DNA of 26,474 bases from Opitutia bacterium (GTDB lineage Bacteria > Verrucomicrobiota > Verrucomicrobiae > Opitutales > Opitutaceae): positions 1 to 26,474 of the forward strand of contig CANEVO010000055.1 of NCBI GenBank assembly GCA_947442255.1, written 5' to 3'. Below are positions 9,241 to 18,229 of the stretch, piece by piece; the stretch's first letter is position 1, and the number at the start of each line of letters is the position of its first letter. The position numbers and the translations under genes were made by a program. Below the pieces are notes generated by a model, which made no database searches, had not been told where the DNA came from, and saw nothing but the letters and a program-made list of their open reading frames with translations.

Positions 9241-10143
9241 CTAATCAAAACCGAGGAGGTTGAGACCCCAAGCACGGGCCTGCGCGAGCACGGCGGGCTT
9301 TTCAAGGATGATGACTTTTCCGGTTTCAAGCGCGGCGGACGCGACGCCGGCGTCTCTCATGGTTTCGAGCGTGCGTTGCCCGAAACAGGGCACATCGAAA
9401 CGCCAGTCCTGCCGCGCTTTGACGTTCTTCACGAACAGGGCTCCATCGGTCTTGAACGCTCCGGCGCGCCGCAGCATTTCGTCAGTGCCTTCGAAAGCCT
9501 CAACTGCGAGCACCGTGCCCTGGCGGACCACGCAGCCCTGGCCGATATCGAGCCGCGCACATTCGCGGGCAATCTGGATCCCGTGATCGACGTATTCGCG
9601 CTCGATGGGAAATTTGCGCGCCGTCATGCAGCCGCTGGTCGCAAGCTGGTCGTCCAAAAAGGCGCGGGCATCGAGCAGGTTGACGTCGAGCGCTTCGATT
9701 TCCTTCGCGATCGCGCCGAAGATCGTTTCGGCATTGCGGCGCTTGAGGGAGAACAAAATTTTCGCCGCCTTAAAATCGGGATGAAGGCCTTTAAAGAGTC
9801 GTTGTGGCGTGATCTGCCCCGCCATCAGGGCATAACCGGCGTCGAAATCACGCAGGGCTTTGAGCATCGCGCCGAGCTGGCCCACTTGCAGCAGGCGGCG
9901 ATCGGGTGGGGTGAACGAGGCGATCAGTTCCGGCCGCGTCTCACCTTCGAATGCCACCAGTTTGACCGGAATGGCGGCGGCCCGTGCGGCTTGGGCCACG
10001 AGTTGCGGATAAATTCCCTGTCCGGCAATCAGGACAAGTGGGCGGTGTGGGTTGAAATTCGCTGGCAGGAAGGCGGAAGGCGCAGACACGGGCTGACTAT
10101 GGAGAAGACGGCCGAGAGAATGAAGGAGGAAAGCACCCGTCAC
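9241..10143 (-). CDS. lpxI: UDP-2,3-diacylglucosamine diphosphatase LpxI (DUF1009)
   Basis: LpxI hydrolyses UDP-2,3-diacylglucosamine to lipid X and UMP in lipid A synthesis, replacing LpxH in many bacteria. The frame has 300 residues from GTG 10143. The homologous part begins at RPLVLIAGQGIYPQLVAQAA (about residue 33), so a GTG at 10089 is an equally reasonable start. The C-terminal catalytic half shows GTVLAVEAFEGTDEML, FVKNVKARQDWRFDVP (the conserved Q-D-x-R-x-D-x-P stretch) and ALETGKVIILEKP. No ribosome-binding site separates the two starts. It is followed by the DUF151 gene and dus. Its presence supports a lipid A-containing outer membrane. Confidence 0.92.
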   Translation of the reverse strand: MTGAFLLHSLGRLLHSQPVSAPSAFLPANFNPHRPLVLIAGQGIYPQLVAQAARAAAIPVKLVAFEGETRPELIASFTPPDRRLLQVGQLGAMLKALRDFDAGYALMAGQITPQRLFKGLHPDFKAAKILFSLKRRNAETIFGAIAKEIEALDVNLLDARAFLDDQLATSGCMTARKFPIEREYVDHGIQIARECARLDIGQGCVVRQGTVLAVEAFEGTDEMLRRAGAFKTDGALFVKNVKARQDWRFDVPCFGQRTLETMRDAGVASAALETGKVIILEKPAVLAQARAWGLNLLGFD

Positions 10144-10173
10144 ATCGCGCTAGGTCGGAGCCACGAAATCGGG

Positions 10174-10199
10174 TTCGGGGCGCGGGCCCGGCGCCCGAA
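10174..10199. terminator. GC-rich hairpin between the exopolysaccharide remnant and lpxI
   Basis: The arms TTCGGG-CGC and GCGCCCGAA pair over nine bases with one bulged G, around a 7-base loop. It lies just past the stop of the Wzc/GumC remnant and before lpxI, where a minus-strand terminator would be expected. No T-run follows, so intrinsic termination is a guess. Confidence 0.35.
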
Positions 10200-10206
10200 A
10201 ACCAGG

Positions 10207-10592
10207 TCAGGTTTGCGCGCCGTAATATTTCTTGTAGCTCCGATAGTAGCGATAATTCGAATAGCACTCGATCCGGCGCGGCGATAGTCCGTTGAGCACG
10301 ATGCCGAGAACCTCGTTTTTGCCGTTGCGCAGGGTGCGCATGAAGAGGCGGATGGGCTTCCGGTAGGCGCGATTGAAACGGTACACGTAGCCGACTTCGT
10401 CGATGCGCTCGGCGATCAGCAGCGAATCGCCGCGCAGCGCTCCTGCTTTCATCAGGGCGCTGGTCATCAAATCTTTGGGGCCATCCAGCGAGAGCAGATT
10501 TTTTCCTTCAGGTATGCCTGCAGAGCTTTCTCCTTGTCGTCAGATTCTTGCCGCAAGCGCTTTTCCCGCTGGACCAGATACCCGGAACTGTA
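10207..10592 (-). pseudogene. Remnant of a Wzc/GumC-type polysaccharide chain-length tyrosine kinase gene
   Basis: Two frames must be joined to read this remnant. From about 10577 to 10505 one frame gives LVQREKRLRQESDDKEKALQ and then AYLKEK, which resembles the periplasmic coiled coil of GumC/Wzc proteins. At the A-run around 10499-10507 the sense shifts to the frame reading KNLLSLDGPKDLMTSALMKA and on to LIAERIDE. The last part (KNEVLGIVLNGLSPRRIE, then a tail rich in Tyr ending YRYYRSYKKYYG) resembles the C-terminus of a bacterial tyrosine kinase with its autophosphorylated Tyr cluster. The Walker-box kinase core and membrane segments are missing, so a large internal deletion as well as a frameshift is inferred. 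An 87-codon frame (10470-10207) remains open and could be expressed. The family assignment is by eye. Confidence 0.6.
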
Positions 10593-11373
10593 TTACCGGC
10601 GCGGAGCGTTCCACTTATGCCCCGAAGCACCTTGCCGTGCACGCCACCAGTGAAGGCGTGGTCGGCCGAGTTGGTGTCCCGCGATGTTTCGCTGAGGCGG
10701 TAGCGGTAGCCGAGGATGACATGCCGTTCCGTCGACAACACGTGGAACAGATCTAAGCCTGCGCTGTAGCTGGCGAGATTCGAAAAAACGGTTTCGTCGG
10801 CATATTTGTGCAGCGAAAGGCCAAACTGGCCGGCGAGGTCGTAGTTGCCTGCGATGTGGTATTTCGTGTTCAACCCCGCCGAGTAGTTCCACGAGAAAAC
10901 GCGAGTGTTCACCGCGGCATCAGCCCGGCTTTCCCGGGCCGCATGCTGGGTAAGGGAGCCCGTCGTCCGGCCGGTTTGCTTGGTCAGTTCCACGCCGATC
11001 GACGAGTCGTTGAAATCCTGTCCGCGAATCACTCCGAAATGGCCCGCGGGAATCGCCACGTTCGCATTCAGACCGATCCAACCGGCGCGTCGGGAGTGCT
11101 TTGTGTTCACCTCTGAACTGTAGATAAAATCTCCGGCCCCGTTGCTCGCGGAAAAAACGTTTGAGTCATGCGCCACGCCGAACGAGCCGCTCACCTAAAT
11201 GCGATCACGGCCTTCGTTCAGCGATACGAGTGCCCGTGCCGGCGTGACAACCACACAACCCGCCAAGGTGAGGGCGATCAGGGCATGAAAGTCTTGGCGG
11301 GAAATCTGAACATCACCAACCCGAGGGCGAAATGCATCATCCCTGCGCGGCCACTGGCTTTTTGGGTTTTCAT
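10593..11373 (-). pseudogene. Decayed outer-membrane beta-barrel gene of an exopolysaccharide locus
   Basis: ATG 11373 opens a start-like frame (MKTQKASGRAG...) that ends at TGA 11278-11280. The sense then continues in another frame with a signal-like stretch (ALIALTLAGCVVV) and LVSLNEGRDRI, is interrupted by TAG at 11195-11197, and continues from VSGSFGVAHDSNVFSAS. The following 190 residues show alternating beta-strand patterns typical of outer-membrane barrels (GQFGLSLHKYADE, HVILGYRYRLSE). The barrel breaks off near GTLRAG (about 10595), where the kinase remnant begins. A frameshift, a nonsense codon and a 3' deletion together mark it as dead. It is probably the export or assembly porin encoded beside the kinase. 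The exact family is not certain. Confidence 0.6.
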
Positions 11374-11445
11374 GGTTGCTTGCTTATTTATCCTAAAACG
11401 AGGTAAAGACCCTAGTTAATGGTCGCGCAGACTTTAAATTTTAAG

Positions 11446-14019
11446 TTATTGGGCAACAATATTTAAAATTTTCCCGGGGACGTAAACGACTCGTTTAACC
11501 TCCTTGCCCGCCAAAGAGGGCCCGACCCGAACGTTTGCCATCGCGATTTCCAAGGCGGCGGCTTGTGAGAGGCCGATCGGGACCAGCTGATCAGCTCGGT
11601 GTTTACCGTTCACTTGGAACACAAGTTTGACTTCGGATGCCGTAAGCTGGGCGGCGTCATAGGAGGGCCAGGACGCATGAGTGATCGTATCGGCCTCTCC
11701 CAGCCGGCTCCACAGTTCCTGGGCCACGTGCGGGGCGAAAGGGGCGAGAATCTGGAAGAATGCCAGCATCGTCTGCCGTCTGACGGCCGGCGACTTTTGA
11801 ACGGCATTCGTAAAGATCATCATTTGGGAAATCGCCGTGTTAAAACGGAGGTTTTCGATGTCTTCGCCGACTTTCTTGATCGTTTCGTGAAGCAGTTTGG
11901 TGAGTTCAGCCGGCTCGGTGGCCCCGTCCGATATTTTTGAATTCGGCTGGCCGTCGGCGCCGATGGATTCGCGCCAGACCTTTTGCAGAAAACGATGCAC
12001 CCCCTCGATGCCCCGCGGATTCCATGGTTTCATCGCCTCGAGCGGCCCGAGGAACATCAAGTAGAGTCGCAGTGTATCGGTGCCGTGCGATGCGATGATC
12101 GTGTCGGGACTCACGACGTTACCGCGGCTCTTGGACATTTTTTCCCCGTCTTCGCCGAGAATGATACCCTGGTGAAACAATTTTTTGAACGGCTCGCTTT
12201 GCGGCACAACACCGAGATCGAAGAGCACCTTGTGCCAGAAACGCGCGTAGAGCAGATGAAGTACGGCGTGTTCCGCGCCTCCGACGTACAAGTCGGGGCT
12301 GCCCCAATACCGCAGAGCCTCGGGCGAGGCGATGGCGTGAGCGTTTTTCGGGTCGAGGAATCTCAGGTAGTACCAGCATGAGCCGGCCCACTGCGGCATC
12401 GTGTTGGTTTCTCGGCGGCCCCGGATCCATTCCGTTCCGCCCGGCTTTGGCTGGCGCGCTGGAACGCTGGCCCCGGTCGCATAATTGAACCAAATCTCAA
12501 GCCAGTCGGTTTCGTTGGCCAGTGGGCTTTCCCCCGTGCCACTGGGCAGGTAGGACTGGACACTCGGCAGCTCCAAGGCCAGCGCCTGCGCCGGCAATGG
12601 CAGCGCAAAATGGGTGGCTCCATCGGCGGTAAATGTGACCGGCTCCGGAGGAAATGAATCGGGCCGCACGGCCCGGGCTTTGGCGTAGGCCTCGGCATCC
12701 ACCCATACGATGGGGAACGGCTCTCCCCAATATCGCTGGCGCGAAAACAGCCAGTCGCGCAGCTTGTAGTTTACGGTGGCCTTGCCCGCGCCCACCGCAG
12801 TCAGAGCCGTAGTCACTTCCTGCTTCGCGGTTGCCCAAGGCATTCCGGTGTAGGCTCCGGAATTTACCAATTTGCCGTCGCCGGTGAAAGGCAGGGCCGT
12901 CGCGGTGCCGTCGTTTGGTTCGATCACCTGGATCACCGGCAGCGAAAATTGCCGGGCAAATTCGTAGTCGCGCGTATCGTGGGCGGGCACGGCCATGATG
13001 GCCCCGGTGCCGTAACCGGTGAGCACGTAATCGGCGATCCAGACGGGCACCCGCGCGCCATTGACCGGATTCAAGGCATACGCGCCGCTGAACACGCCCG
13101 ATTTTTCCTTCGCCAGATCGGTACGTTCAAGATCGCTCTTGCCGGCCGCCTTTTTCTGGTAGGCCTCGACCGCCGCACGCTGCGCTGGAGTCGTCAACGT
13201 GGCGACGAGCGGATGTTCGGGCGCGAGGACCATGTAGGTGCATCCGAACAGGGTGTCCGGCCGCGTTGTAAACACCTTCAGTCCGCCCAGGGCCTCGTGC
13301 TCCAGTTTGAAGATGATTTCCGCCCCTTCGCTTCGGCCGATCCATGCCTCTTGCATGCGTTTGGTGGACTCGGGCCAGTCGAGTTCCTTCAAGTCCGCGA
13401 GCAGGCGCTCCGCGTAGGCCGTGATCCGCAGCACCCATTGCCGCAGATTGCGCCGTTCCACGGGAAACCCGCCGACTTCACTCTTCCCTTCCACGACTTC
13501 TTCGTTGGCCAGGACCGTGCGCAGTTCGGGGCACCACCACACCGGCCGTTTGTCGACGAAGGCGAGGCCGCGTTGAAAGAGCTGCAGGAAGATCCACTGC
13601 GTCCACCGGAAATATTTCGGGTCGGTGGTGTCGATTTCACGGTCCCAGTCGTAAGAAAAGCCCAGCGCCTTGATCTGCCGCTTGAAATTCGTGATGTTGT
13701 TTTGCGTGTTCGAAGCGGGGTGAGTGCCGGTTTTTACCGCGTGTTGCTCCGCGGGCAGGCCAAACGCGTCCCAGCCGATCGGATGCAGCACGTTGAATCC
13801 GCGGGCCCTTTTGTATCGGGCCAGAATATCCGTGGCGGTGTAGCCCTCGGGATGGCCAATGTGCAGGCCCGAACCCGAGGGGTAGGGAAACATGTCGAGC
13901 ACGTAGTATTTCGGTTTCGACGAGTCATTTTCGGCGCGAAACGAGCGATTTTCCTCCCAGAAATGTTGCCAGTGCGGCTCGATGTCATGGAAGTTGTAGT
14001 CTGTGCTCTTGGTAGCCAT
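11446..14019 (-). CDS. leuS: Leucyl-tRNA synthetase
   Basis: This class I synthetase charges tRNA-Leu with leucine in the cytoplasm. The 857 residues are close to the usual bacterial length. The HIGH signature is at about 53-56 within [16 protein letters not shown], and KMSKS is at about 627-631 within [17 protein letters not shown]. Between them lies the CP1 editing region ([20 protein letters not shown] and the later [19 protein letters not shown]). The C-terminal anticodon-binding and end domains finish in [15 protein letters not shown] 14019 matches the family N-terminus. The start lies only three bases from the first possible start of the divergent htrA-like gene, so leuS must be transcribed from a promoter inside that gene's 5' end. 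The region after the stop is AT-rich. Confidence 0.98.
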   Translation of the reverse strand: MATKSTDYNFHDIEPHWQHFWEENRSFRAENDSSKPKYYVLDMFPYPSGSGLHIGHPEGYTATDILARYKRARGFNVLHPIGWDAFGLPAEQHAVKTGTHPASNTQNNITNFKRQIKALGFSYDWDREIDTTDPKYFRWTQWIFLQLFQRGLAFVDKRPVWWCPELRTVLANEEVVEGKSEVGGFPVERRNLRQWVLRITAYAERLLADLKELDWPESTKRMQEAWIGRSEGAEIIFKLEHEALGGLKVFTTRPDTLFGCTYMVLAPEHPLVATLTTPAQRAAVEAYQKKAAGKSDLERTDLAKEKSGVFSGAYALNPVNGARVPVWIADYVLTGYGTGAIMAVPAHDTRDYEFARQFSLPVIQVIEPNDGTATALPFTGDGKLVNSGAYTGMPWATAKQEVTTALTAVGAGKATVNYKLRDWLFSRQRYWGEPFPIVWVDAEAYAKARAVRPDSFPPEPVTFTADGATHFALPLPAQALALELPSVQSYLPSGTGESPLANETDWLEIWFNYATGASVPARQPKPGGTEWIRGRRETNTMPQWAGSCWYYLRFLDPKNAHAIASPEALRYWGSPDLYVGGAEHAVLHLLYARFWHKVLFDLGVVPQSEPFKKLFHQGIILGEDGEKMSKSRGNVVSPDTIIASHGTDTLRLYLMFLGPLEAMKPWNPRGIEGVHRFLQKVWRESIGADGQPNSKISDGATEPAELTKLLHETIKKVGEDIENLRFNTAISQMMIFTNAVQKSPAVRRQTMLAFFQILAPFAPHVAQELWSRLGEADTITHASWPSYDAAQLTASEVKLVFQVNGKHRADQLVPIGLSQAAALEIAMANVRVGPSLAGKEVKRVVYVPGKILNIVAQ

Positions 14020-14022
14020 CGT

Positions 14023-15393
14023 GTGAAACCCGCCACTGTGAAACCTTTCCCACCCCGGTCAATCTTCGCTCTCGGCGCACTGATCGTCGTGTTTTTCTCG
14101 CCGGCGCTGGCGGGGCGGGGCGCGACGTCGCGGGGCTTTAACCAGTTGCTGGAGGCGGTGGTACGCATCGATGTGCGCGAAATCGCATTTGAAGCCGGCG
14201 CGCGACGGTTCACCGCCAGCATCGGGTCCGGCGTCATTGTTACCGCCGACGGGATCGTGCTGACCAACGCCCACGTGGCGAGCCCCCGGGCGGTCGAACT
14301 CAACATCACGTTGTCCAATCTTGAGCGGGTCAGCGCCAAACTCGTGGGCTGGGACCACTGGACGGATCTTGCGGTCCTGCGCGTCGACATGGCGGAAGTG
14401 AAACGCCGCGGCTGGACACTCGCGCATGCCGATTTTATCGGCGACAAGGAGAAACTTTTCCCGGGTGAGGTCGTTTTTGCCGTGGGGACACCCCACGGGC
14501 TCACCCGCACCGTCACGCGCGGAATCATTTCGAACACGAGCCAGTACCTTGAGGACACGCGCGGGATCAACGGCTACGAAACTGGCATGTTTAACACCTG
14601 GCTCCAGACCGATGCTGCGATCAATCCGGGTAACTCCGGCGGGCCGCTCGTGGATGAGGACGGCAAGATCGTCGGGATCAGTTCCCGGGGCTATCTCGGA
14701 GCGAACAACCTGGGGTTTGCCATTCCGGCGGCGACGGCCAAACGAGTGGTGGCCGGCCTGGTGCGGGACGGAATAATCACGCGCAGCTATATCGGCATCG
14801 TCCCGGGTGCGCTGCAGGATCTCGAAAATTTTTACTCCCTCGCGCTCAACACGGGCATGCTGATCAACAGCGTCGATCCGGGTTCACCGGCGGCGAAGGC
14901 CGGACTGCGCGGGGGCGATATTCTGCTCGCACTCGACGGCGCGAAGATCGACGGACGGTTTCCGGAACAGCTTCCGGCGATTCAAGATCAGATTGCCAGT
15001 CGTCCGGTAGGCGGATCGCTCAAGCTCACGGTCAAGCGGGGTGCGGAGACCCGGGACCACAACGTGGCGACGGAAAAACTCGAAAGCCGGGTCGGCGAAG
15101 AGTGGGCGCTCGATAAATGGGGTCTCGGCGTGCGCAAGGTCTCCCGGGCCTACGCCCGGGAAAACCAACTCGACGACGCCACGGGTGTCGTCGTCATCGG
15201 GGTTCAGCCGGGGTTCCCCGCGGATATAGCCGGATTATCGCGGGGAGACCTCATCGTGAAAATAAACCAGCAACCGGTCGCTTCGCTGGAGGTCATGAAA
15301 GCCGCCCATGCCGCTTACGAGTCGAAGCCCGGGCCCACTTTGTTTGAGGCCCAGCGCAACCGGCGTGTTTCGTTGTATATTATCAAACCATGA
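14023..15393 (+). CDS. HtrA/DegP-type serine protease with two PDZ domains, exported
   Basis: Residue numbers follow the start GTG 14023. GTG 14038 is an alternative five codons in, and both keep the signal peptide (hydrophobic [18 protein letters not shown]). The open frame continues far upstream, but only as antisense to leuS. The trypsin-like domain shows the full triad: His84 in TNAHV, Asp115 in [10 protein letters not shown] and Ser205 in [12 protein letters not shown]1 covers about 255-350 ([19 protein letters not shown]) and PDZ2 about 370-455 ([19 protein letters not shown]). HtrA proteins degrade or refold damaged envelope proteins in the periplasm. The ATGA overlap with the next gene means the two are translationally coupled. 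Tail-to-tail with this pair lies a sigma/anti-sigma operon, a natural regulator of such a protease, though that link is inferred. Confidence 0.92.
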   Translation: MKPATVKPFPPRSIFALGALIVVFFSPALAGRGATSRGFNQLLEAVVRIDVREIAFEAGARRFTASIGSGVIVTADGIVLTNAHVASPRAVELNITLSNLERVSAKLVGWDHWTDLAVLRVDMAEVKRRGWTLAHADFIGDKEKLFPGEVVFAVGTPHGLTRTVTRGIISNTSQYLEDTRGINGYETGMFNTWLQTDAAINPGNSGGPLVDEDGKIVGISSRGYLGANNLGFAIPAATAKRVVAGLVRDGIITRSYIGIVPGALQDLENFYSLALNTGMLINSVDPGSPAAKAGLRGGDILLALDGAKIDGRFPEQLPAIQDQIASRPVGGSLKLTVKRGAETRDHNVATEKLESRVGEEWALDKWGLGVRKVSRAYARENQLDDATGVVVIGVQPGFPADIAGLSRGDLIVKINQQPVASLEVMKAAHAAYESKPGPTLFEAQRNRRVSLYIIKP

Positions 15394-16781
15394 AATTTCG
15401 TTTCCTGTCGATTTGGGTTGCCGCGCTTTGTTCTCCCGGACTCCGGGCGGCCGCCGAATTGCCCGCGCTCTGGGCCGAGCGGGTGAAATGCGTCGTGGCG
15501 GTGGAGTACATTACTGAGACGGAGATCGAGCGACGTCCCACGGTCTCCATGGGCACGGTGATCGACGGCGCCGGTACAATCATTCTTCCCTTAAGTTCCG
15601 TCGATCCGAGAGCGGCGATGTGGCAGCTCAAGGATTTCAAGATTTACCTGCCGAGCGAGGCGGCGAGCACGCCGGGCGAATATTTGGGGCAGGACGCATA
15701 CACCGGCTGGCACTTTGTGCGTGTGGCCGAAAAAATCCGCGGAAGACTCACGCCCGTCACGGCTTTTGCCGCGCAAGACTCCCGTCGCGCACCGGCTCTG
15801 GCGGATTTTATCTGGGGGATCGGGTTGCGCAACAAGGACGAGGATTTCGCCCCCTATATCATGCAGAGCCATCTCGCCTTGATCCAGGCGCTCCCGCAGC
15901 GTACTGGAATTGCCCAACAAGAGGTCTCTGCTCCCGGGCTGCCCGTTTTCGATCGGGAAGGGGCGTTGGTTGGCATCGCGCTGAGTTCATTCGGCCAGAG
16001 CTACGTCCAATTTTCGCGTATCAACCGTGGCGCACCGGTGCTCCTAGTAAATGTGGAGGAGAGCAGCGCGTTCCTCCTGGCGAGCGATGTCCTGCCGAAC
16101 CTCGACCGAGTGCCAAAAAATCCCTCGGGTCGGCCGCTGGCGTGGTTGGGGGCCTACGGGCTCGAGCCAATGGATCGCGAAGTTGCTAAGTTCTTTAACC
16201 TTGGCGACCAGTCGGGCGCCGTGGTGAGTGAAGTGCTTGAGGGCAGTCCGGCCGAGAAAGCGGGCCTCAAGAATCGTGACATCATCCTGGCCCTCGATGG
16301 GAAGCCGCTCCCCCAATTAAAACCCGAGCGGGTGGTGGTGTCTTATATCGAGCGGGAAATCGATCGACGTACGCCCGGAGCCACGCTGGCGATCGGAGTC
16401 TTGCGGGGCAGCGAACGGATGGAATTGAAAGCGGTTCTCGGGGAGGAGCCGAAGTTGATGCGCGAAGCCGACCGGAAATATTTCGACCGCTTCGGCTTTA
16501 CCGCTCGGGAGTTTGTCTACGGTGACGCGATCGAGCGTCGGGTTCGCGCGACCGAGTCGGCCGGCGTCGTGGTGCATTTCGTGAAGCCCAGCAGTCCGTC
16601 CGCCATCGCCGGCCTGCGTCAGGAGGATTGGATCAAGGAAATCGATGGCGTTGAGGTGAAGACCTTCGCGGCGACGGCGGAAAAGCTGGCGGAAATCGAA
16701 CGAGACACTTCCCGTCCGGAATTCGTTCTGTTGGTCGCCCGGGGTGGCGAGACGGCCGTGCTGCGCGTTAAGCTCAAGTGA
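15390..16781 (+). CDS. Catalytically dead HtrA paralogue with two PDZ domains
   Basis: The 463-residue product starts at ATG 15390, overlapping the htrA stop by four bases. It has a signal peptide (1-21), a trypsin-fold-like region (about 30-235), and two PDZ domains at about 250-350 (GSPAEKAGLKNRDIILALDG) and 370-463 (SSPSAIAGLRQEDWIKEIDG). The order matches its neighbour, but the triad is gone: TNAHV aligns with [14 protein letters not shown] with YTGWHFVRV, and NPGNSGG is replaced by a stretch reading SAPGLPVFDREG. It therefore probably binds rather than cuts, as a partner, adaptor or inhibitor of the active protease, perhaps in a mixed oligomer. The pseudoprotease assignment is my own alignment, and the PDZ domains are clear. 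Confidence 0.8.
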   Translation: MKFRFLSIWVAALCSPGLRAAAELPALWAERVKCVVAVEYITETEIERRPTVSMGTVIDGAGTIILPLSSVDPRAAMWQLKDFKIYLPSEAASTPGEYLGQDAYTGWHFVRVAEKIRGRLTPVTAFAAQDSRRAPALADFIWGIGLRNKDEDFAPYIMQSHLALIQALPQRTGIAQQEVSAPGLPVFDREGALVGIALSSFGQSYVQFSRINRGAPVLLVNVEESSAFLLASDVLPNLDRVPKNPSGRPLAWLGAYGLEPMDREVAKFFNLGDQSGAVVSEVLEGSPAEKAGLKNRDIILALDGKPLPQLKPERVVVSYIEREIDRRTPGATLAIGVLRGSERMELKAVLGEEPKLMREADRKYFDRFGFTAREFVYGDAIERRVRATESAGVVVHFVKPSSPSAIAGLRQEDWIKEIDGVEVKTFAATAEKLAEIERDTSRPEFVLLVARGGETAVLRVKLK

Positions 16782-16825
16782 TCCGGCGGGGGGATGCCTC
16801 GGATTCACGCGCGCCCGATGGATCA
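16779..16825. terminator. Inverted repeat across the convergent junction
   Basis: TGATCC at 16779-16784 and GGATCA at 16820-16825 are perfect inverted copies, each containing the stop codon of the gene that ends there. A weaker inner GGCG/CGCC pairing exists. The loop is long, so a bidirectional terminator is only a suggestion. Confidence 0.22.
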
Positions 16826-17311
16826 GATATGCTTCGGGCTGTCGTCCGCCCAGACGAAAACCCAGCCGGTTTTGTCATCGACGAATACCACGGTGGAGGC
16901 GGGCTCCGCCGCCGCCGAACCGTCGCTCGCGCCGGCTATTGCGGCGACTGAAGAAACCCGGTCGCCCGTTTCAGGCGAGAACGGTGAAGTCACAAAAAGC
17001 ACGACGGCCAGCGCCGCGGCCGCAGCCAGCGGCAGGGCAAACCAAGTTACCGGAGACCGCCACGAGGAGCCGTTCGAGCGGGTGCCGTGTTGAATCTCGC
17101 GACGCACCTTTTGCCACTCAAGGTTGGCATCGGGTAGCGTGACCCGTTCGGGCGACGCGCGCCAAGCCTCGATGGTTGCCGTGAAGTCGTTCCGCATCGT
17201 GCGGCACGCTGGACACTGTTCCAAATGCTCCGCGAGGGCACCCCGCTCGGCAGTGCCCAGCAGGCCGTCTCGTTCGGCGAAAATGTCGTGCCTGGTCTTG
17301 TGGCAGTTCAT
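16823..17311 (-). CDS. Zinc-finger anti-sigma factor (ZAS type), membrane-anchored
   Basis: From ATG 17311 (AGGAG ten bases upstream, one of the few good ribosome-binding sites in the window) the product has 162 residues. A TTG three codons earlier sits too close to that site. The N-terminus carries the zf-HC2/ZAS pattern: MNCHKTRHD, then HLEQCPAC at about 29-36 (His-x3-Cys-x2-Cys). One transmembrane segment follows at about 88-110. The C-terminal 50 residues should be periplasmic and end with TVVFVDDKTGWVFVWAD. Such proteins hold an ECF sigma factor at the membrane until a signal or proteolysis releases it. The cognate sigma is encoded 0.9 kb upstream in the same run, with two secreted-protein genes between them. 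Confidence 0.87.
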   Translation of the reverse strand: MNCHKTRHDIFAERDGLLGTAERGALAEHLEQCPACRTMRNDFTATIEAWRASPERVTLPDANLEWQKVRREIQHGTRSNGSSWRSPVTWFALPLAAAAALAVVLFVTSPFSPETGDRVSSVAAIAGASDGSAAAEPASTVVFVDDKTGWVFVWADDSPKHI

Positions 17312-17325
17312 GAGATGCAAATCTC

Positions 17326-17709
17326 CTAACCGTTTCGGTCGTCGTGCCAGACACCACTGTAGCCGTAGACTCCTCCGCGACTGCCATCAATCCACACGCG
17401 CTCCGTCCGATAGACGAAATACCCCTTTGCCATGACTCGATAAGTCCGACCCCACCGATCGCGACCGGTTACCCAGCGTTCCGGCATCCAGGTCTTGACG
17501 ATCACTTCGTCCCAGTGGCCCCGAGCGGGCACAAACGAGCGCGCGGGTGCCGGGCAATAGACGGGAACCGGCACGGCGTAGCTGGAAGCGACGTAGTTCG
17601 GGCCAATGCGAAACTCCACGCTGGCTCCAGCCCGGTTTTGATCCGCACGGGCGGCGACCACACTTAAACCAGCGAGAACAGAAACAAGGACAAATGTGAT
17701 TGGTTTCAT
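17326..17709 (-). CDS. Small secreted protein of unknown function
   Basis: The 127-residue product has a clear signal peptide (MKPITFVLVSVLAGLSVVAARA). The mature part is rich in Tyr, Trp, Arg and Val, with HWDEVIVKTWMPERWVTGRD followed by RTYRVMAKGYFVYRTERVW. I do not recognise a named domain. It has only one Cys, so disulfide-based folding is unlikely. An AAGGG sequence lies about ten bases before ATG 17709. It ends 14 bases before the anti-sigma start and follows the other secreted-protein gene by 97 bases, so it is probably part of the sigma-factor operon. A role as sensor, ligand or output in the envelope response is possible but unproven. Confidence 0.75.
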   Translation of the reverse strand: MKPITFVLVSVLAGLSVVAARADQNRAGASVEFRIGPNYVASSYAVPVPVYCPAPARSFVPARGHWDEVIVKTWMPERWVTGRDRWGRTYRVMAKGYFVYRTERVWIDGSRGGVYGYSGVWHDDRNG

Positions 17710-17806
17710 GATGTTTTCCCTTGGTTGGGTTTGCCCATGAGACGCTGCTCCCGGCGGGTTTATTCATTTTCTTCCTCCCCAGACCGCCGAAGCCCGGCTC
17801 GCTCGA

Positions 17807-18229
17807 TCAGTTGGCCAGCACAATGATACCAAAAACATCACCTTTGTTGCCCGAGGCCCCCCCCATCAGGACCACCGGTTTTCCCGGAGAAATCGATACG
17901 ATCGCCCCTCCGCGATGGACCTTTACCGGTCCGCTTGATTTATCTCGCTCGAGCTCGACCCGGTTTCCGCCCGGCAGGGTCAGCGTCGCGGTGGCGCCCG
18001 GTGCAACGGCGGCCGCCCCTTCGCCCATGTAGCGGTAGCTTTCGAAGCGCAGGTTGCTCCGCAGCACGGGTTCGTAGGAGCGCAGTTTCGGATCGGGCGT
18101 GCCGCGCTGGTTCGACGCGACGAAGAGAATGGCGCGAACCGAGGTGGGGCCGCCGGCCGCCGCGAAACCGGCGTGCGGCGCCAGGCCGGATAACAGCAGC
18201 AGCGCAAGGAAGAGTTGAATTATTCGCAT
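17807..18229 (-). CDS. Small secreted protein coupled to the ECF sigma gene, unknown function
   Basis: The product has 140 residues. Its ATG at 18229 lies inside the end of the sigma-factor gene (10-base overlap), which indicates translational coupling. Residues 1-24 are a signal peptide (MRIIQLFLALLLLSGLAPHAGFAA). The mature region begins TSVRAILFVASNQRGTPDPK and contains many short beta-prone stretches (ATLTLPGGNRVELER, IVSISPGKPVVLMGG), which suggests a small beta-sandwich. No catalytic motif, lipobox or cysteine pair is visible. Genes directly following an ECF sigma gene usually encode its anti-sigma. Here that place is taken by this exported protein, and the ZAS protein comes third, which makes a regulatory or sensing role worth considering. 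Confidence 0.75.
   Translation of the reverse strand: MRIIQLFLALLLLSGLAPHAGFAAAGGPTSVRAILFVASNQRGTPDPKLRSYEPVLRSNLRFESYRYMGEGAAAVAPGATATLTLPGGNRVELERDKSSGPVKVHRGGAIVSISPGKPVVLMGGASGNKGDVFGIIVLAN

Noticed and set aside
12949..14022. Long plus-strand open frame antisense to leuS, continuous with the htrA-like gene
   Set aside because: It is the complement of a certain leuS gene, with no family-like sequence. The signal peptide at 14023 marks the true beginning of the protease.
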